DNA of 64,000 nt from Aspidapion aeneum (GCA_963576565.1 OY755047.1:7348931-7412930), one strand, 5' to 3'. Positions 23,263-30,659 are shown, numbered from the stretch's first letter. Notes: generated from the letters alone by a model not told the origin. Translations and numbers: made by a program.

Positions 23263-26014
23263 TACAGACAGACAGACAGACAGACAGACAGACGGCGCGA
23301 CAAAAAAGTTTCAAAATCATGTGAAACGCAAAGATATATAAAAATTTTTGAAATCGGAACAACTTTTTAAATTAGGATCACCATAGCTCACACTACTATA
23401 GTATAGTATATGTGTGAGCTAAAATCAACAAAATTCCTATGCAATACGCATTTCAAAATTTTGAAGACTTCAAAATTAAGATTAACGCTCATTTAAAAAT
23501 TGTCTTATAACTTTTGTCATTTAGTAAACTAACGCGCATTAAAATCCTCAATAAAAAATATAAACCTCAACCCTCAAAAATCGTGTATACATTACCTAAT
23601 TTTTAGTGATTTTTGTTACATTATTTTGCCTAGAACCGTTTAACTTATCGCAATGTGGTTTTAAATGCGCGGTACATTTAAGTCTCTTCTTAAAAGTGCA
23701 AAGAAGATTTTTCAAAATTTGCAAAACTGTACAAAAAAATGTTATTTCAAAACCCTTACAATTAGATTTTTGCCTAGAATATTTAATCATAACAAACATT
23801 TTTCATGTAAAAAAAGCCAAGTACGCGAAAGTGGTATTCCGTAAAAAGAATTGAAATAAAAGTTAAGCCAAGTTCTCTAATACAAATTTCAAAATGAAAG
23901 CTTTTACTAGTTTGGAAATGTTTTTGTAAACTTTGCTATTCCAGCCAAACTTCTTTATGTTCAATTTAGCACTGTGCCTAAGAGTCATTTGCAGCCGCAA
24001 TAGTCAAGTTTAGAAAAACATTTCCAAACTAGTAAAAACCTTTCATTTTGAAATTTGTATTGGAGAACTTGGCTTTACTTTTTTCTCAATTCTTTTTGCG
24101 GAATGATTTTGCTGCTTTTTTTTAAAAGAATTGTATAATATTTAAGTTTTAAATTAGTAAAATATGCGGAATATTGTCCAAAACTTTTGCAATGCCTTAT
24201 TAAAAATTTTGAGGTTTTTTTTTATATTTTCTTATGGTTTTATCATATTTCCCATCAGCCTTCTAAAGCTCAGCTCTCTAGTGTTCCTGGAAGTAGGCAA
24301 TGTTAATTTTACATAACTTTCCATTTATAGGGGAGGAAAGTAAATTAAAATTTTGGTGTTTTAAAATTTTTTCCTATAGTTTTATCGTATTTCCTATCAG
24401 TCTACCAAAGCTCAGCTCTCTAGCGCCTCTAGAAGTGGGCAATGTTACTTTTACATAACTTTACATGTATGGGGGAGAGGAGTGAATTAGAATTTTAGAT
24501 TTTTTTGATTTTGTAAAAGGGTTTGGTCACAATTTCCATCAGTGTGCCAAATTTCAGTTTTGTAGCATGTCTGGAAGTACAGTAGAATTTTGATGATCTA
24601 TCTACATGAGTGAGTAAGTGAATGAGTGAGTGGCAATTTATACGTTTTTTGAAATTTCGTAACTACTTTACGACTTTATGGAAGTCAATGAAACTTGGAG
24701 GGATTGTTAACTCTAGAAAGATCTACGACTGTGCAAAGTTTGAGTTTCGTAGCTCATTCCAAAGTGGAGTTTTAGATAGGCCAAATATGGGCTGAAATGT
24801 TTCAAGAAAAGATGGTACAGCAGTTTCTGCGCAAACTTGGCTGGGCATAAATACATTATCTTAAACTTGAAAAAATAATTGAAAGTTTTAAAGAATACCA
24901 TTTGATTATTTTTATTATTAGAATCAAGCATTTAAATTATGAACGATAAGAGTGGGGTATAAACCCGTCAAGCTAGTGTTTTTAATTATCTAAAAAAAAT
25001 AATTATTCAATGTTATGTGGTTTTTTAATTTTATAAACTACCCTTAGATTAATAAAACAGTTAATTATTGTATAAAAGACTAATTTTTATGAAATATTCA
25101 TTAAAATCGGACCACTGGTTCGAGACCTACTGAGGCATGAAGGCACAGAGACATAGAAAATCAGCAATAGGCACCAAACTCCTCATTTCAAAATTAATAT
25201 TTTTTAACAAAACACATACAGGGTGTTTCAACTAAAAGGTAACAGAGGTGTTTTTGGGTATTTTTCGTACGAATTTGGAGAAACGCTCGGACACGTCGAT
25301 TTTGTTTGCAAAGGGGGCACTTGAAATTTTTGTAGCACGAACCCTCTTCGAGGGGTATACTTTACCCCTATATTTTAAATAGGGAAAGTGGGTCTAGTGA
25401 TACCTTGTTTTGAAGCCCTTTTGAATGTCCTTACAACTATGTAAAAATTCCAAAAATCTATCCATTAGTTTTTGAGATAATTGCCTTCAAACTTTCAAAT
25501 TTAACATGGACTGATAAAATAAAAATTTAATTAGAATTTTATTATTTTTCGGATTTAATTTTTATTTTATCATTCCATGTTAAAGGTGAAAATTTCAAAG
25601 CAAATATCTTAAAAACTAATCGATGGATTTTCGAAATTTTTACACGGTTGTAAAGATATTCAAGAGAGCTTCAAAACAAGGTATCACTAGACCCACTTTC
25701 CCTATTCAAAATATAGGGGTAAAGTATACCCCTCGCAGGGGGTTCGTGCTACAAAATTTCAAGATAGCCAAAAAGTGTCCCTCAAAATTAATATAATATA
25801 AATATTTTCTAAAGTCTATTGGGGTGGGATATAAAATACTAAAAAAATTTTAAACACTTACCTTAGCTTCAAAACTTATCTCTTCCTTCTCCAATACTTT
25901 TAGTTTTTCTTCTAAATCGTGGATTTCCTTTTCTTTGGATTTTTTCTGATTTTTTCTCTGTTTGAGATCACCATTTTGAACCGAGTTGGGCTTGATTTGG
26001 GTCTTCATTGTCAT
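1653..26014 (-). CDS. acyl-CoA desaturase (stearoyl-CoA / delta-9 type), 7 coding exons, 3' end outside window
   Basis: Membrane fatty-acyl-CoA desaturase of the endoplasmic reticulum, which introduces a double bond into acyl-CoA using cytochrome b5 electrons and a di-iron centre. Exons on the minus strand are 26014-25862, 16736-16516, 15125-15031, 11042-10912, 3386-3181, 2520-2335 and 1745-1653; all junctions are GT-AG and the reading phases agree, giving about 361 codons. The three histidine boxes are present: HRLFTH (exon 4), HRQHH (exon 5) and HNYHH (exon 7), plus the family motif NSAAHLWG (exon 6). Hydrophobic segments lie in exons 3, 4 and 6. The N-terminus is unusually long and charged. 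The C-terminal part after FPWDYR is not seen and should lie left of position 1. Introns reach 9 kb and are filled with repeats. Whether it is a delta-9, delta-11 or other desaturase cannot be told. Confidence 0.93.
1785..2155 (-). pseudogene. RTE-like LINE, C-terminal tail remnant in intron 6
   Basis: Minus-strand homologue of the tail better preserved at 2815-3130 and 15295-15530 (shared phrases ATCTTCCACTCTTCTCTGTC and CCCGCATGTTTCT). In the better copy this encodes RGRPQMRWADDL. Here the frame is broken. Confidence 0.6.
2335..2520 (-). CDS. desaturase coding exon 6 (second membrane pair, NSAAHLWG)
   Basis: 186 nt, acceptor TTTTTGTCAG, donor GTAAGTACT. Encodes YYKTLYTIFAIMLPTLVPVV, a second hydrophobic stretch and then WLVNSAAHLWGNKPFDK, a conserved family block with a metal-ligand histidine. 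Confidence 0.96.
2815..3130 (-). pseudogene. RTE-like LINE, C-terminal tail remnant in intron 5
   Basis: Encodes the basic C-terminal motif RSRGRPQMRWADDLKKHAG followed by SRWI, typical of the end of RTE-type endonuclease-reverse transcriptases (RGRPxxRWxDD). Only about 100 codons survive. It lies between desaturase exons 5 and 6 and is antisense to nothing. Confidence 0.72.
3181..3386 (-). CDS. desaturase coding exon 5 (histidine box 2)
   Basis: 206 nt, acceptor TTTTATAG, donor GTAAGTATC. Encodes NCLYIWARDHRQHHKYSDTD and continues through ADPHN, SHVGWL and DLEADWLVMFQK. HRQHH is the second iron-binding box (HxxHH). Confidence 0.97.
3984..4787 (+). mobile_element. CTGT-microsatellite element, copy 1 (intron 4)
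   Basis: About 800 bp, one of six copies here. Order: terminal hairpin (TTAGCTCACAC ... GTGTGAGCTA), AT-rich block, (CTGT)n of about 24 units, a conserved block, three about-105-bp minisatellite units (each with GTGTGATATCAAACGAAAGG or a variant), and a second hairpin (AGCTCATACG ... CTAGTGTGAGC) followed by TTGGCAGAGTAT. No protein. The layout resembles DINE-1/Helentron-derived non-autonomous elements (central microsatellite, palindromic end); that class assignment is inference. Confidence 0.85.
4940..6300 (-). pseudogene. degenerate LINE: endonuclease + reverse transcriptase (RTE-like)
   Basis: Read on the minus strand from about 6290: endonuclease tail with SGITKSEINYILT and, one frame over, GSDHRMVR (the C-terminal block of AP-type endonucleases of LINEs). 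Further down, at about 5250-4960, the RT fingers EQAGFRKGFSTVDHLLTMK and palm motif A IAFIDFKKAFDS. Frameshifts and stops separate the blocks. The RT palm C motif and tail are missing here. The matching C-terminal tails elsewhere (2815-3130) probably belong to the same family. Confidence 0.75.
6301..7579. other. AT-rich intron sequence, no gene recognised
   Basis: Contains A/T homopolymers and one local near-repeat: GGTTAGGATATGTTTGCGATC near 6324 and GGCTAGGATACGTTTGCGATC near 6412. Nothing coding or RNA-like was supported. Confidence 0.4.
7581..8377 (+). mobile_element. foldback/minisatellite element E, copy 1 (short form)
   Basis: Begins AATCATAAC, then two inverted arms of about 150 bp meeting near 7740 (GCCAAGTTTTT ... 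AACTTGGC), then a unique block, and ends in the palindrome-bearing tail GGGCACTGCCGTACCCTCAGA. This copy has no internal minisatellite units. It is interrupted by a TA-flanked MITE at 8118-8327. Confidence 0.78.
8118..8327. mobile_element. mariner-type MITE (210 bp) nested in element E
   Basis: Inverted ends CAGTCGGGGACTTTTTAAAT and rc of ATTAAAAAGTCCTCGACTG, about 20 bp with two differences, flanked by TA on both sides (8116-8117, 8328-8329). The empty site is visible in other element E copies (GATGGTACAGCAGTTT at about 24808 and 53326), which confirms a TA target duplication. Confidence 0.9.
8761..8774 (+). repeat. GTTACGTGTGTGAC word, copy 1
   Basis: First of six same-strand copies within 1.5 kb of the 8435-10543 element; possible transposase-binding word. 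Confidence 0.7.
9115..9150 (+). repeat. GTTACGTGTGTGAC words, copies 3 and 4 in close tandem
   Basis: Two exact copies at 9115-9128 and 9137-9150 separated by 8 bp. Confidence 0.75.
9350..9727 (-). pseudogene. transposase-like fragment (FSDGPSSEFKN / NHGKDIVDGTGG)
   Basis: 126 codons. The visible blocks VIIFSDGPSSEFKNKY, FTWKYCC and NHGKDIVDGTGGRVESL match the pattern (S/F)DG..xxFKNK...HGKGxxDGxGG seen in a family of uncharacterised, probably DDE-type transposon proteins of arthropods and cnidarians. Two acidic residues (D of SDG and D of VDG) would be catalytic candidates. Upstream and downstream sequence in this strand has stops, so this is a fragment. The family assignment is from memory of motif style, not a search. 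Confidence 0.5.
10055..10213 (+). repeat. GTTACGTGTGTGAC words, copies 5 and 6
   Basis: Exact copy at 10055-10068 and a one-base variant (TTTACGTGTGTGAC) at 10200-10213, on the other side of the transposase fragment. Confidence 0.7.
10592..10700 (+). repeat. second copy of the 8648-8755 segment
   Basis: The phrase TAGTAATAATGAAGAATTA, then CATTAAAAAGGACTTACAAC and ATCTCTAAAATTAAA, occurs here and at 8648-8755 in the same orientation, about 90 percent alike. It is a local duplication flanking the transposon remnant. Confidence 0.75.
10734..10830 (+). pseudogene. Penelope-like/LINE protein scrap
   Basis: The plus frame reads GVISDNIRRIAKHYNIKTVF, resembling the G.S..IRRI...YNI.TVFK block found near the C-terminal region of Penelope-like element proteins. 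Only about 25 codons, so the match is tentative. Confidence 0.35.
10912..11042 (-). CDS. desaturase coding exon 4 (histidine box 1)
   Basis: 131 nt, acceptor after a long T-tract (TTTTTTTTCAG), donor CAG|GTAAGC. Encodes SGLGVTSGAHRLFTHKAYKA; HRLFTH is the HxxxxH iron-binding box. FTH replaces the more usual WAH, and T-S-G-A-H replaces T-A-G-A-H. Confidence 0.96.
11612..12054 (+). mobile_element. single dispersed hammerhead unit with 13-bp TSD and 5' inversion
   Basis: Flanked by the perfect duplication GATTGGTAGTAAT (11599-11611 and 12055-12067). The first roughly 60 bp (AAACGTGAAATTTCGTACCC ... GGCTAATCGGGCAAA) run opposite to the rest, which continues from GAGCTGTCGTAGG in the ribozyme-sense direction to the terminus GAAACTTGTTT. 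Same unit as the 513-bp array at 30491-34941. It lies in desaturase intron 3. Confidence 0.88.
11891..11938 (+). ncRNA. type I hammerhead ribozyme (dispersed copy, intron 3)
   Basis: Core CTGAGGA, helix II GTCC-CATAA-GGAC, GAAA, short helix III ACGG-TTAA-CTGT, cleavage triplet GTC, helix I AGTGTT/AACACT. All core bases are intact. The strand is opposite to the host desaturase transcript. Confidence 0.88.
12382..13164 (-). mobile_element. CTGT-microsatellite element, copy 2 (intron 3)
   Basis: Reverse orientation: AATACTCTGCC end first, then three minisatellite units, (CAGA)n, and the TAGCTCACAC hairpin. Full length. Confidence 0.85.
13165..13598. other. AT-rich intron sequence, nothing recognised
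   Basis: Low-complexity A/T-rich sequence without ORFs or clear repeats. Confidence 0.4.
13618..14090 (+). mobile_element. repeat F (TACCTTCCTAGC ends), copy 1
   Basis: About 470 bp with inverted ends TACCTTCCTAGC and GCTAGGAAGGTA. Carries a conserved core, TTAATGGATTTTGACC followed by ATGAAAATCGGTTCAGCGG, found at several other places here. Non-coding DNA-transposon-like repeat; the superfamily was not determined. Confidence 0.7.
14222..14850. mobile_element. repeat G, copy 1 (about 630 bp)
   Basis: Starts GGCCAACACAAAAATAGAGG and ends GTCCATTTTGATAGCCCTGG. Subterminal inverted words GGCCACGACCCT / GGATCGTGGCC and GGGGCTGA / TCAGCCCC. A second copy about 95 percent alike is at 43593-44215. 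Non-autonomous element of unknown class. Confidence 0.72.
15031..15125 (-). CDS. desaturase coding exon 3 (first membrane segments)
   Basis: 95 nt, acceptor TTTTTAG, donor GTAAGTCTG. Encodes FNAIGFLVLHLAALVGLYIS and a following hydrophobic stretch ending FAW. Matches the place of the first transmembrane pair. Confidence 0.92.
15295..15530 (-). pseudogene. RTE-like LINE C-terminal tail remnant
   Basis: Same tail as 2815-3130 (GTTTCTTCAAATTGTCCGCC, CATTTGGGGTCTTCCCC). The frame is broken. It lies just upstream, in gene orientation, of exon 3. Confidence 0.65.
15690..16262 (+). pseudogene. RTE-like LINE remnant (family B2), RT palm part
   Basis: The plus strand encodes INNSIKKLKSGKASGPG (pre-RT), then, with frameshifts, YTLQFADDHVIVANDKE (RT motif C, FADD) and NVDKTDYLCIGNESSELELE. 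Same family as 26601-27965. Internally deleted and frame-broken, antisense within desaturase intron 2. Confidence 0.78.
16363..16480. repeat. GC-rich degenerate 17-bp tandem repeat
   Basis: About five units of the form GCCTTATTGGCAGCCGG (variants GCCAAATTAGCATGCGG, GACTTAGTACCCCCGG, GCCCAATTGGCCGCAGG). Strikingly GC-rich against the AT-rich surroundings. It lies about 35 bp into desaturase intron 2, just past the exon 2 donor. Confidence 0.6.
16516..16736 (-). CDS. desaturase coding exon 2
   Basis: 221 nt, acceptor TTCTTTTAG, donor GTAAGTAG. Encodes IQQEKPEPPALSKSALDL onward to the membrane-proximal FKRKIVW, which precedes the first transmembrane pair. The last codon is split (TG, then G from exon 3, giving Trp). 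The Pro/Glu-rich region before FKRKIVW is variable in the family. Confidence 0.9.
17085..17830 (+). pseudogene. RTE-like LINE remnant (family B2), C-terminal half
   Basis: Encodes, in broken frames, MEYMMRKLTEEYQKW, YLDVTFDKTGTYCKELDKRI, RSMKISRTDHIRNEIIKERM and the basic tail GRRKRGRPKLEWQQSI. Starts after a local inverted repeat (ACAGCCTACC / GGTAGGCTGT, 17072-17100). Probably continues the element at 15690. Confidence 0.78.
18319..19546 (-). mobile_element. element E, copy 2 (with minisatellite)
   Basis: Reverse orientation: tail (CCCCGCCAAGTTGGCAC) at left, then about five units of a 120-130 bp minisatellite (CTGAGCTTTGGAAG..TGATAGGAACTATGATAAAAC), then the foldback arms and the ATGATT end. 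Confidence 0.8.
19547..21276. other. intron sequence, AT-rich, no gene recognised
   Basis: Only repeat scraps: ATGCATGATTTAAATTATAC near 20090 matches the region after 637. No coding exon fits the desaturase here. Confidence 0.4.
21277..22063 (+). mobile_element. CTGT-microsatellite element, copy 3
   Basis: Full length, forward. The microsatellite is shorter (about 19 units with TATT interruptions) and the minisatellite includes a G11 tract. Faces copy 4 in inverted orientation across a 460-bp spacer. Confidence 0.85.
22064..22523. other. spacer between opposed CTGT elements; nothing recognised
   Basis: AT-rich, no ORF or RNA motif supported. Confidence 0.4.
22524..23422 (-). mobile_element. 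CTGT-microsatellite element, copy 4 (four minisatellite units)
   Basis: Reverse orientation. Two adjacent minisatellite units are almost identical (ATCTACCCCAACCCTTTTAG near 22816 and again near 22927), showing a recent unit duplication. Confidence 0.85.
23785..24850 (+). mobile_element. element E, copy 3
   Basis: Foldback arms (23800-24110), about two to three minisatellite units, then the unique 3' block ending GGTACAGCAGTTTC and a truncated tail (GCTGGGCATAAATAC). Confidence 0.8.
25215..25790. mobile_element. long inverted repeat (foldback element) in intron 1
   Basis: Arms of over 200 bp (about 25306-25520 and 25560-25785) share GTAGCACGAACC / GGTTCGTGCTAC, TATACTTTACCCCTATATTT, GGGAAAGTGGGTCTAGTGAT and ACATGGA / TTCCATGT in inverted order, leaving a small loop near 25540. 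It ends 70 bp from the desaturase exon 1 donor, so the pre-mRNA could form a long hairpin there. Confidence 0.85.
25862..26014 (-). CDS. desaturase coding exon 1 (N-terminus)
   Basis: 51 codons starting MTMKTQIKP and ending ISFEAK, followed by donor GTAAGT in phase 0. A second ATG two codons in (MKTQ) is an alternative start. An in-frame upstream ATG at 26134 gives a 40-residue extension that looks like translated AT-rich leader and was not chosen. The segment is rich in Lys and Glu and may form a short coiled coil (EEKLKVLEKEE). Assignment to the desaturase rests on strand, phase and the absence of any other partner; the next exon is 9.1 kb away. Confidence 0.75.
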
Positions 26015-26134
26015 TTTCAAAAAAAAAAAATTGTTAAAAGGTTTTTTATCAAAAAAATTCGAGTGTTTGTAACTATGCCTTTCAAAGTTTTTATTGACAC
26101 TAAAAACTGTAACACAATCGCACCAGGCACTCAA

Positions 26135-26504
26135 AACGCTTATTAAAAACTTAAAAAATAATTAAAAACGATAAAAAGTTTAATTTAAAAAAAGAATTAT
26201 AGTTTGTTATTACAATTGACCAAAAACAATATCGTTTTGTTTAAAAGTCGTCGTCCAAATTCTCAGACTAAATATTAATCAAGACAATCATATTATTACA
26301 TATTAAAGAAAAGAAAAGGAAAGGTGGGGGTCGCACGGGTACAATATACCACGGTATTCTTTAATATATTATTAATGACTTGAAGGATGAATAATTTTAT
26401 ATCCCAATATACAGGGTTTTGAATCACAGGGGACGTCAAAGAAAAAATAAAGCTCTTATAGTTAAGGCAACATTTCGGAAAATCCACTTTCTAGAAACAT
26501 TTTA
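26135..26504. other. region upstream of desaturase exon 1; no promoter element defined
   Basis: AT-rich. The transcription start or a 5' UTR exon should lie here or farther right, but no convincing TATA/initiator or splice donor was picked. Confidence 0.3.
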
Positions 26505-28025
26505 TCTTACCAAAAACATTTCATGTAAAAAAAAGCCAAGTACGCGAAAGTGGTATTCCGTAAAAAGAATTGAGGTAAAAGTAAAGCCAAGTTCTCCAAT
26601 TACTACTATGTCGGTTTAGAACGTTTTTCTACGTTGTCCGACGCCTATTCTCCACCTCCTTCAATCCTGACAGTCATCTTCCGTCAGGTTTTTTTGACTC
26701 ATTGATTTTTGGATTGACTGTTGCCATTCCAGTTTTGGACGCCCTCTTTTTCTGCGCCCTATTGGTTGCCATTCTAGGACCTGCTTTGGTAATCTTTCGT
26801 CGCTCATCCGTTGTAGATGGCCGTACCATATCAGTTGCCTTTTAGTGATGTCATCCGTTATGCTTCCCTCGATTCCCATTCTTTCTTTTATGATCTCATT
26901 TCTTATATGATCTGTTCTAGATATTCTCATTGATCTTCTTATTGCATTCATTTCGACACTTCCCATTTTTGCTTTGTATCTTTCTGTTACGCGACAAGTC
27001 TCTATTCCATACAACAGCGTGCTTTACACCATTGTTTCATATATGTTAAATTTTACATTCGTTTTTATCTCTCTGCTACATAAAATACTGTTAAGACAAC
27101 CAATGACCTTTTTTGCTTTTACTATTCTTTTTTCCAGTTCTTTACAGTCTGTTCCCGTCTTATCAAATGTGACACCCAAGTATACATACTCATTACATGG
27201 AGATATTGTTTGTCCAGTTTCTAGTTCTAATTCACTTGATTCGTTTCCAATACATAAGTACTGTGTCTTGTCCACGTTCACTGTTAACCCCCACTTTGGG
27301 TATTCTTCCGTTAACTTTCTCATCATATACTCCATGTCTTCTTTGTCATTAGCTACAATTACTTGGTCGTCAGCAAATTGTAGTGTGTATATTATGACCA
27401 AAAGGTCAGTTTTTGTAACGTAACAATATGGTAAATCGGTCGTTAAGTTTTATTCCCATGCCGTGTACTTTGCGTTTCCAGTTTTTTAGAGCTACTGCGA
27501 TATATCTTTTAAAAAGAGTTGGAGAATTCTTTTGAAAGTCGATTTCCAATTTTAATTTTAGATTTTGACCCTTTGTATAGTTCTTTTATCGCTTTTATCT
27601 ATGTATGATTGATATTAGTCTGCTCTAACACTGCCCATAATTTTTCTACTGGAACGGTATCATATGCTTTTTGTAGGTCCACAAAGGTAACATGAGTCTC
27701 TATATTTCTGGCGCTCCTTTTCTCAATTACTTGTTTAAGACAAAAAAACATTATCACTACAAGATCTGCCTGCTCGAAACCCACTTTGCTCTTCTTCTTC
27801 TTGTTCATGAAAATTATTCTCTATTAGATCTCTAAGAATCCTACCGTACAATCTACTTAGAGTACTGGTTACTGAAATTCCTTTGTAATTGTTGCAATCC
27901 AGCTTGTTTCCTTTTTTATGTATTGAGGATATGAATGCAATTTTCCAATCATCTGGTACTGGTACAAGTTCTCCAATACAAATTTCAAAATGAAAGGTTC
28001 TTACTAGTTTGGAAATGTTTTTTTG
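26505..28025 (+). mobile_element. element E foldback fragment split by a LINE
   Basis: 26505-26600 (ACATTTCATGTAAAAAAAAG, AAGTACGCGAAAGTGG) and 27966-28025 (AAGTTCTCCAATACAAATTT) are the two halves of one element E arm, separated by the LINE at 26601-27965. Confidence 0.85.
26601..27965 (-). mobile_element. 5'-truncated RTE-like LINE (family B2) with 12-bp TSD
   Basis: Flanked by AAGTTCTCCAAT (26589-26600 and 27966-27977). Minus-strand protein blocks in order: NNYKGISVTSTLSRLYG, EEEQSGFRAGRSC, FVDLQKAYDTVP (motif A), YTLQFADDQVIVANDKE (motif C), YVYLGVTFDKTGTDCKELEK, RSMRISRTDHIRNEI, and the tail GRRKRGRPKLEWQQSIQKS. There are several frameshifts, e.g. after the region near 27600 and at 27015-27024. 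The 3' end is a short (TAG)n tail (ATTACTACTA on the plus strand). Confidence 0.92.
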
Positions 28026-28195
28026 TGAATAAAATTTCCTTTAAAATGATGTATAATATAGTCGGATTGGTTTCATAATTAAGGGGTGTCCATAAATTAA
28101 ATCAATCAAAAAAATAAAAAAATAAGCTATTTTTGTTACAAGTTTTTTTTAACTTTCTCAGAAATCAAGCTTAACCAGAAAAAATATACAGTAAA
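28026..28195. other. AT-rich spacer, nothing recognised
   Basis: No coding or repeat signal supported. Confidence 0.3.
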
Positions 28196-28599
28196 GTCCG
28201 GATATAGTGAACTCAAAGATTGCACGGAAACTGTATATACCTTTTTAGTTCCGTGGTGGCAACAGAAAGAAAATCTTTTTTTTCACCCGGTACACAGTAA
28301 CGCCAATGACTATGACTTTTTCTTTTAAAGTCAAAAATTACAAAGTTATTAACAACTTTCCTAAGCATAGGGGATATGGACTTTGGTTTTTAAATCTATC
28401 GAAACCTGTCTGACTTTGTTTAGAAAATCGTTAATATCTTTTTTATTTTTGCCTTTAGGGGAAAAAGTCCAAGGACAACTATTGTTTAAAATTAAATTTT
28501 CTATCGTTTGAAGTCACTACACCTTTACTTTTACCTATAACTTAGAACGTACGCATTGTTCGACTTTTCTCTTGTTTCCGCCACCAGGGGCGGCTAGTG

Positions 28600-30410
28600 C
28601 ATAACGTAAATGCATCCGAATCCGTCCACCCTCCCAATTCCGGTCAACGCACTTAATTCACGATATTTACTGCACACCTAACGTTACGTCTTCGAAACGT
28701 TAGAATTTCGGGTCCGACATCCCCTCTCCGGTCATGCACCTGTACGAAACTCTAAAACATTTCGTTGTATTAGTTCCAATAAAACAATTGTGGCGACATG
28801 TACTAATTTAGTCTATTTGAGCTTTCAAAAAAGTTAATTCGCGATAAATACAAAAAGTGAATTTTTCAAGAAAAAACAAATTCCAGGTAAGTTTTACATT
28901 ATTTTTTGTAATTTAGTATGTCTTAGGCATGAACTAAGGGACTTTTTTTTGTAAAAAATGTAAAAATAAACGTTTTATATGAGATTTTACCGCGGACGGA
29001 ATGGGGAGATAGCAAAAAAAACTCCTGATTCCGTCCACGCGGCCGGAACCAGGATTTTACAAGGCCTAGTGAAATTTGTTATATTTTTTAAAATTGATTA
29101 GTTAAACAAAAAATAATACATTTATTAAAATTTAAAACTATTGCTCTTTTTGCTAACCTGATTCCGTCCTAGTGTTTTTGTAATATATTTTGGTTTTTGC
29201 GAGCGAGAAAATTGATTTTCGAAAATAATTCTTTGGGTAAAATTTAATCATTAATCAGTCTTAAAATAACTATTTTTTGTTTAAATTAACTTCATTTATT
29301 CGACAATTGCCATAAACTACACTATTTTAAAGCGAATTGTTGTAAAATTGAAATTATTCCACAAGAGAACATCAGAAATATGGTAAAAATACAAAAAAGA
29401 CGGACTTGGGAGCCTGACACAAAATGGAGCCTAAATCCGTCCTATGTTTTTTATATGGATGTGTGTGTTTTACTTTTAGCTTTATAATGTCAGACGTTGA
29501 CAGGAAGAATATGCAATATCTGAAAGAAAACCTTCAAAAGGCTTTACTTGCCAGAAGAAACAGGTAAAAGAAAACAAGAATCAAAAGATCAGAAGACTCA
29601 AAAGAAACCCAAAATGTACCCAACAGTTGCCATATGCCATGAATTTATGGAGTATGAAAGAAGAATTCCAGAAGAAAAAAAAACGATAAAATTCGAAGAA
29701 TGCAAACGAGAAAGAAAAAAAAGGAAGAGATTGCATAAAAGAAAACAAACAAGAAAAGTACAAAAAAGCAAATGCAGTTCTGGAACTTGTTATATGTATG
29801 TGGCGATGTTATTTTAAAAATACCTGCACCTACATAAATATCCAACAGAGAAATCTACAGTGTTCCAGAAATCGATGATATTTCCCAAAAAGGTTTTTAT
29901 ATGCAATTTTAAGTTTTGTTAATGTTTTTCTAAATGTTCATAGCATTAGGTTTTTATTAATATTCAGTATTAAAAAAAATTTCTTAGTAATTCAATAAAC
30001 TAATATAATAAAATACAAAGATTATGTTATTAACAATTAAATGAGAAAGTTAAAATTTGATGCTTATCTAAAAAGAACGGAAAACAGTCATTTGTATCCA
30101 ATCCAACAATCGTTAAACCCATAGGACGGAATAGGGGGCCCTGACGGACGGAATTAGGAAAATTATTAATAGGGCGGACGGCTTAAGGGGATGTGAAGTT
30201 TTTCTAGATGTGAGTATTTTATATATTTTTTTTCTTACCAAATGGCCTCTTTTTTCAAAATTTAAAAAAATAATACATTAATTTAATTAGTTTTTTGTAA
30301 ATCAAAACTTTTTGAAGGCGCGACATATATTTTCTCCTGTATCTTTTTGTCAGATTTTCTTATATGTGTTATCAGTGGACGGAATGTGGTGCTCTTACGT
30401 TAAGGGCTGC
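28600..30410. mobile_element. transposon-like region with about ten GGACGGA(AT) words
   Basis: Copies of GGACGGA or its complement occur near 28620, 28986, 29030, 29162, 29401, 29438, 30123, 30147, 30174 and 30374; five read GGACGGAAT or ATTCCGTCC. A lysine-rich ORF (29548-29817) lies in the middle. The word-repeat plus single gene layout parallels 8435-10543. Ends and superfamily were not determined. Confidence 0.45.
29490..29817 (+). pseudogene. lysine-rich transposon protein fragment
   Basis: The plus strand starts MSDVDRKNMQYLKENLQKAL in one frame and passes by a frameshift near 29565 into PTVAICHEFMEYERRIPEEK followed by a strongly basic stretch (KFEECKRERKKRKRLHKRK). No named domain was recognised. 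The composition suits a nucleic-acid-binding middle segment. Confidence 0.4.
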
Positions 30411-30477
30411 AGAGCTGCAGAACCCCCAAAATTATCACATTATTTGACTATTTTTCAGCCGCTGCTATTTTTCTAAT

Positions 30478-30490
30478 ATAATTATTTTAT
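30478..30490 (+). repeat. 13-bp target-site duplication, left copy
   Basis: ATAATTATTTTAT, identical to 34942-34954. Confidence 0.88.
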
Positions 30491-30611
30491 CAATCAAACA
30501 AGTTTCATGGCTAATCGGGCAAAAAGGAGTTTTTTGTTTCCCTTATATTTTTCCGTGGGTAGCTTGAAAGCTTAACCTCACGGGGGTCCAAGATCTAATG
30601 GACACCTAATA

Positions 30612-30659
30612 AGTGTTGACAGTTAACCGTTTCGTCCTTATGGGACTCCTCAGAACACT
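30612..30659 (-). ncRNA. type I hammerhead ribozyme, array unit 1
   Basis: On the minus strand: helix I AGTGTT, CTGAGGA, helix II GTCC-CATAA-GGAC, GAAA, helix III ACGG-TTAA-CTGT, cleavage after GTC, then AACACT closing helix I (6 bp). Self-cleavage in each unit would release 513-nt RNAs. Confidence 0.92.

Noticed and set aside
26974..27423. Plus-strand 149-codon ORF
   Set aside because: Antisense of the LINE B2 reverse transcriptase, whose minus-strand motifs are clear.
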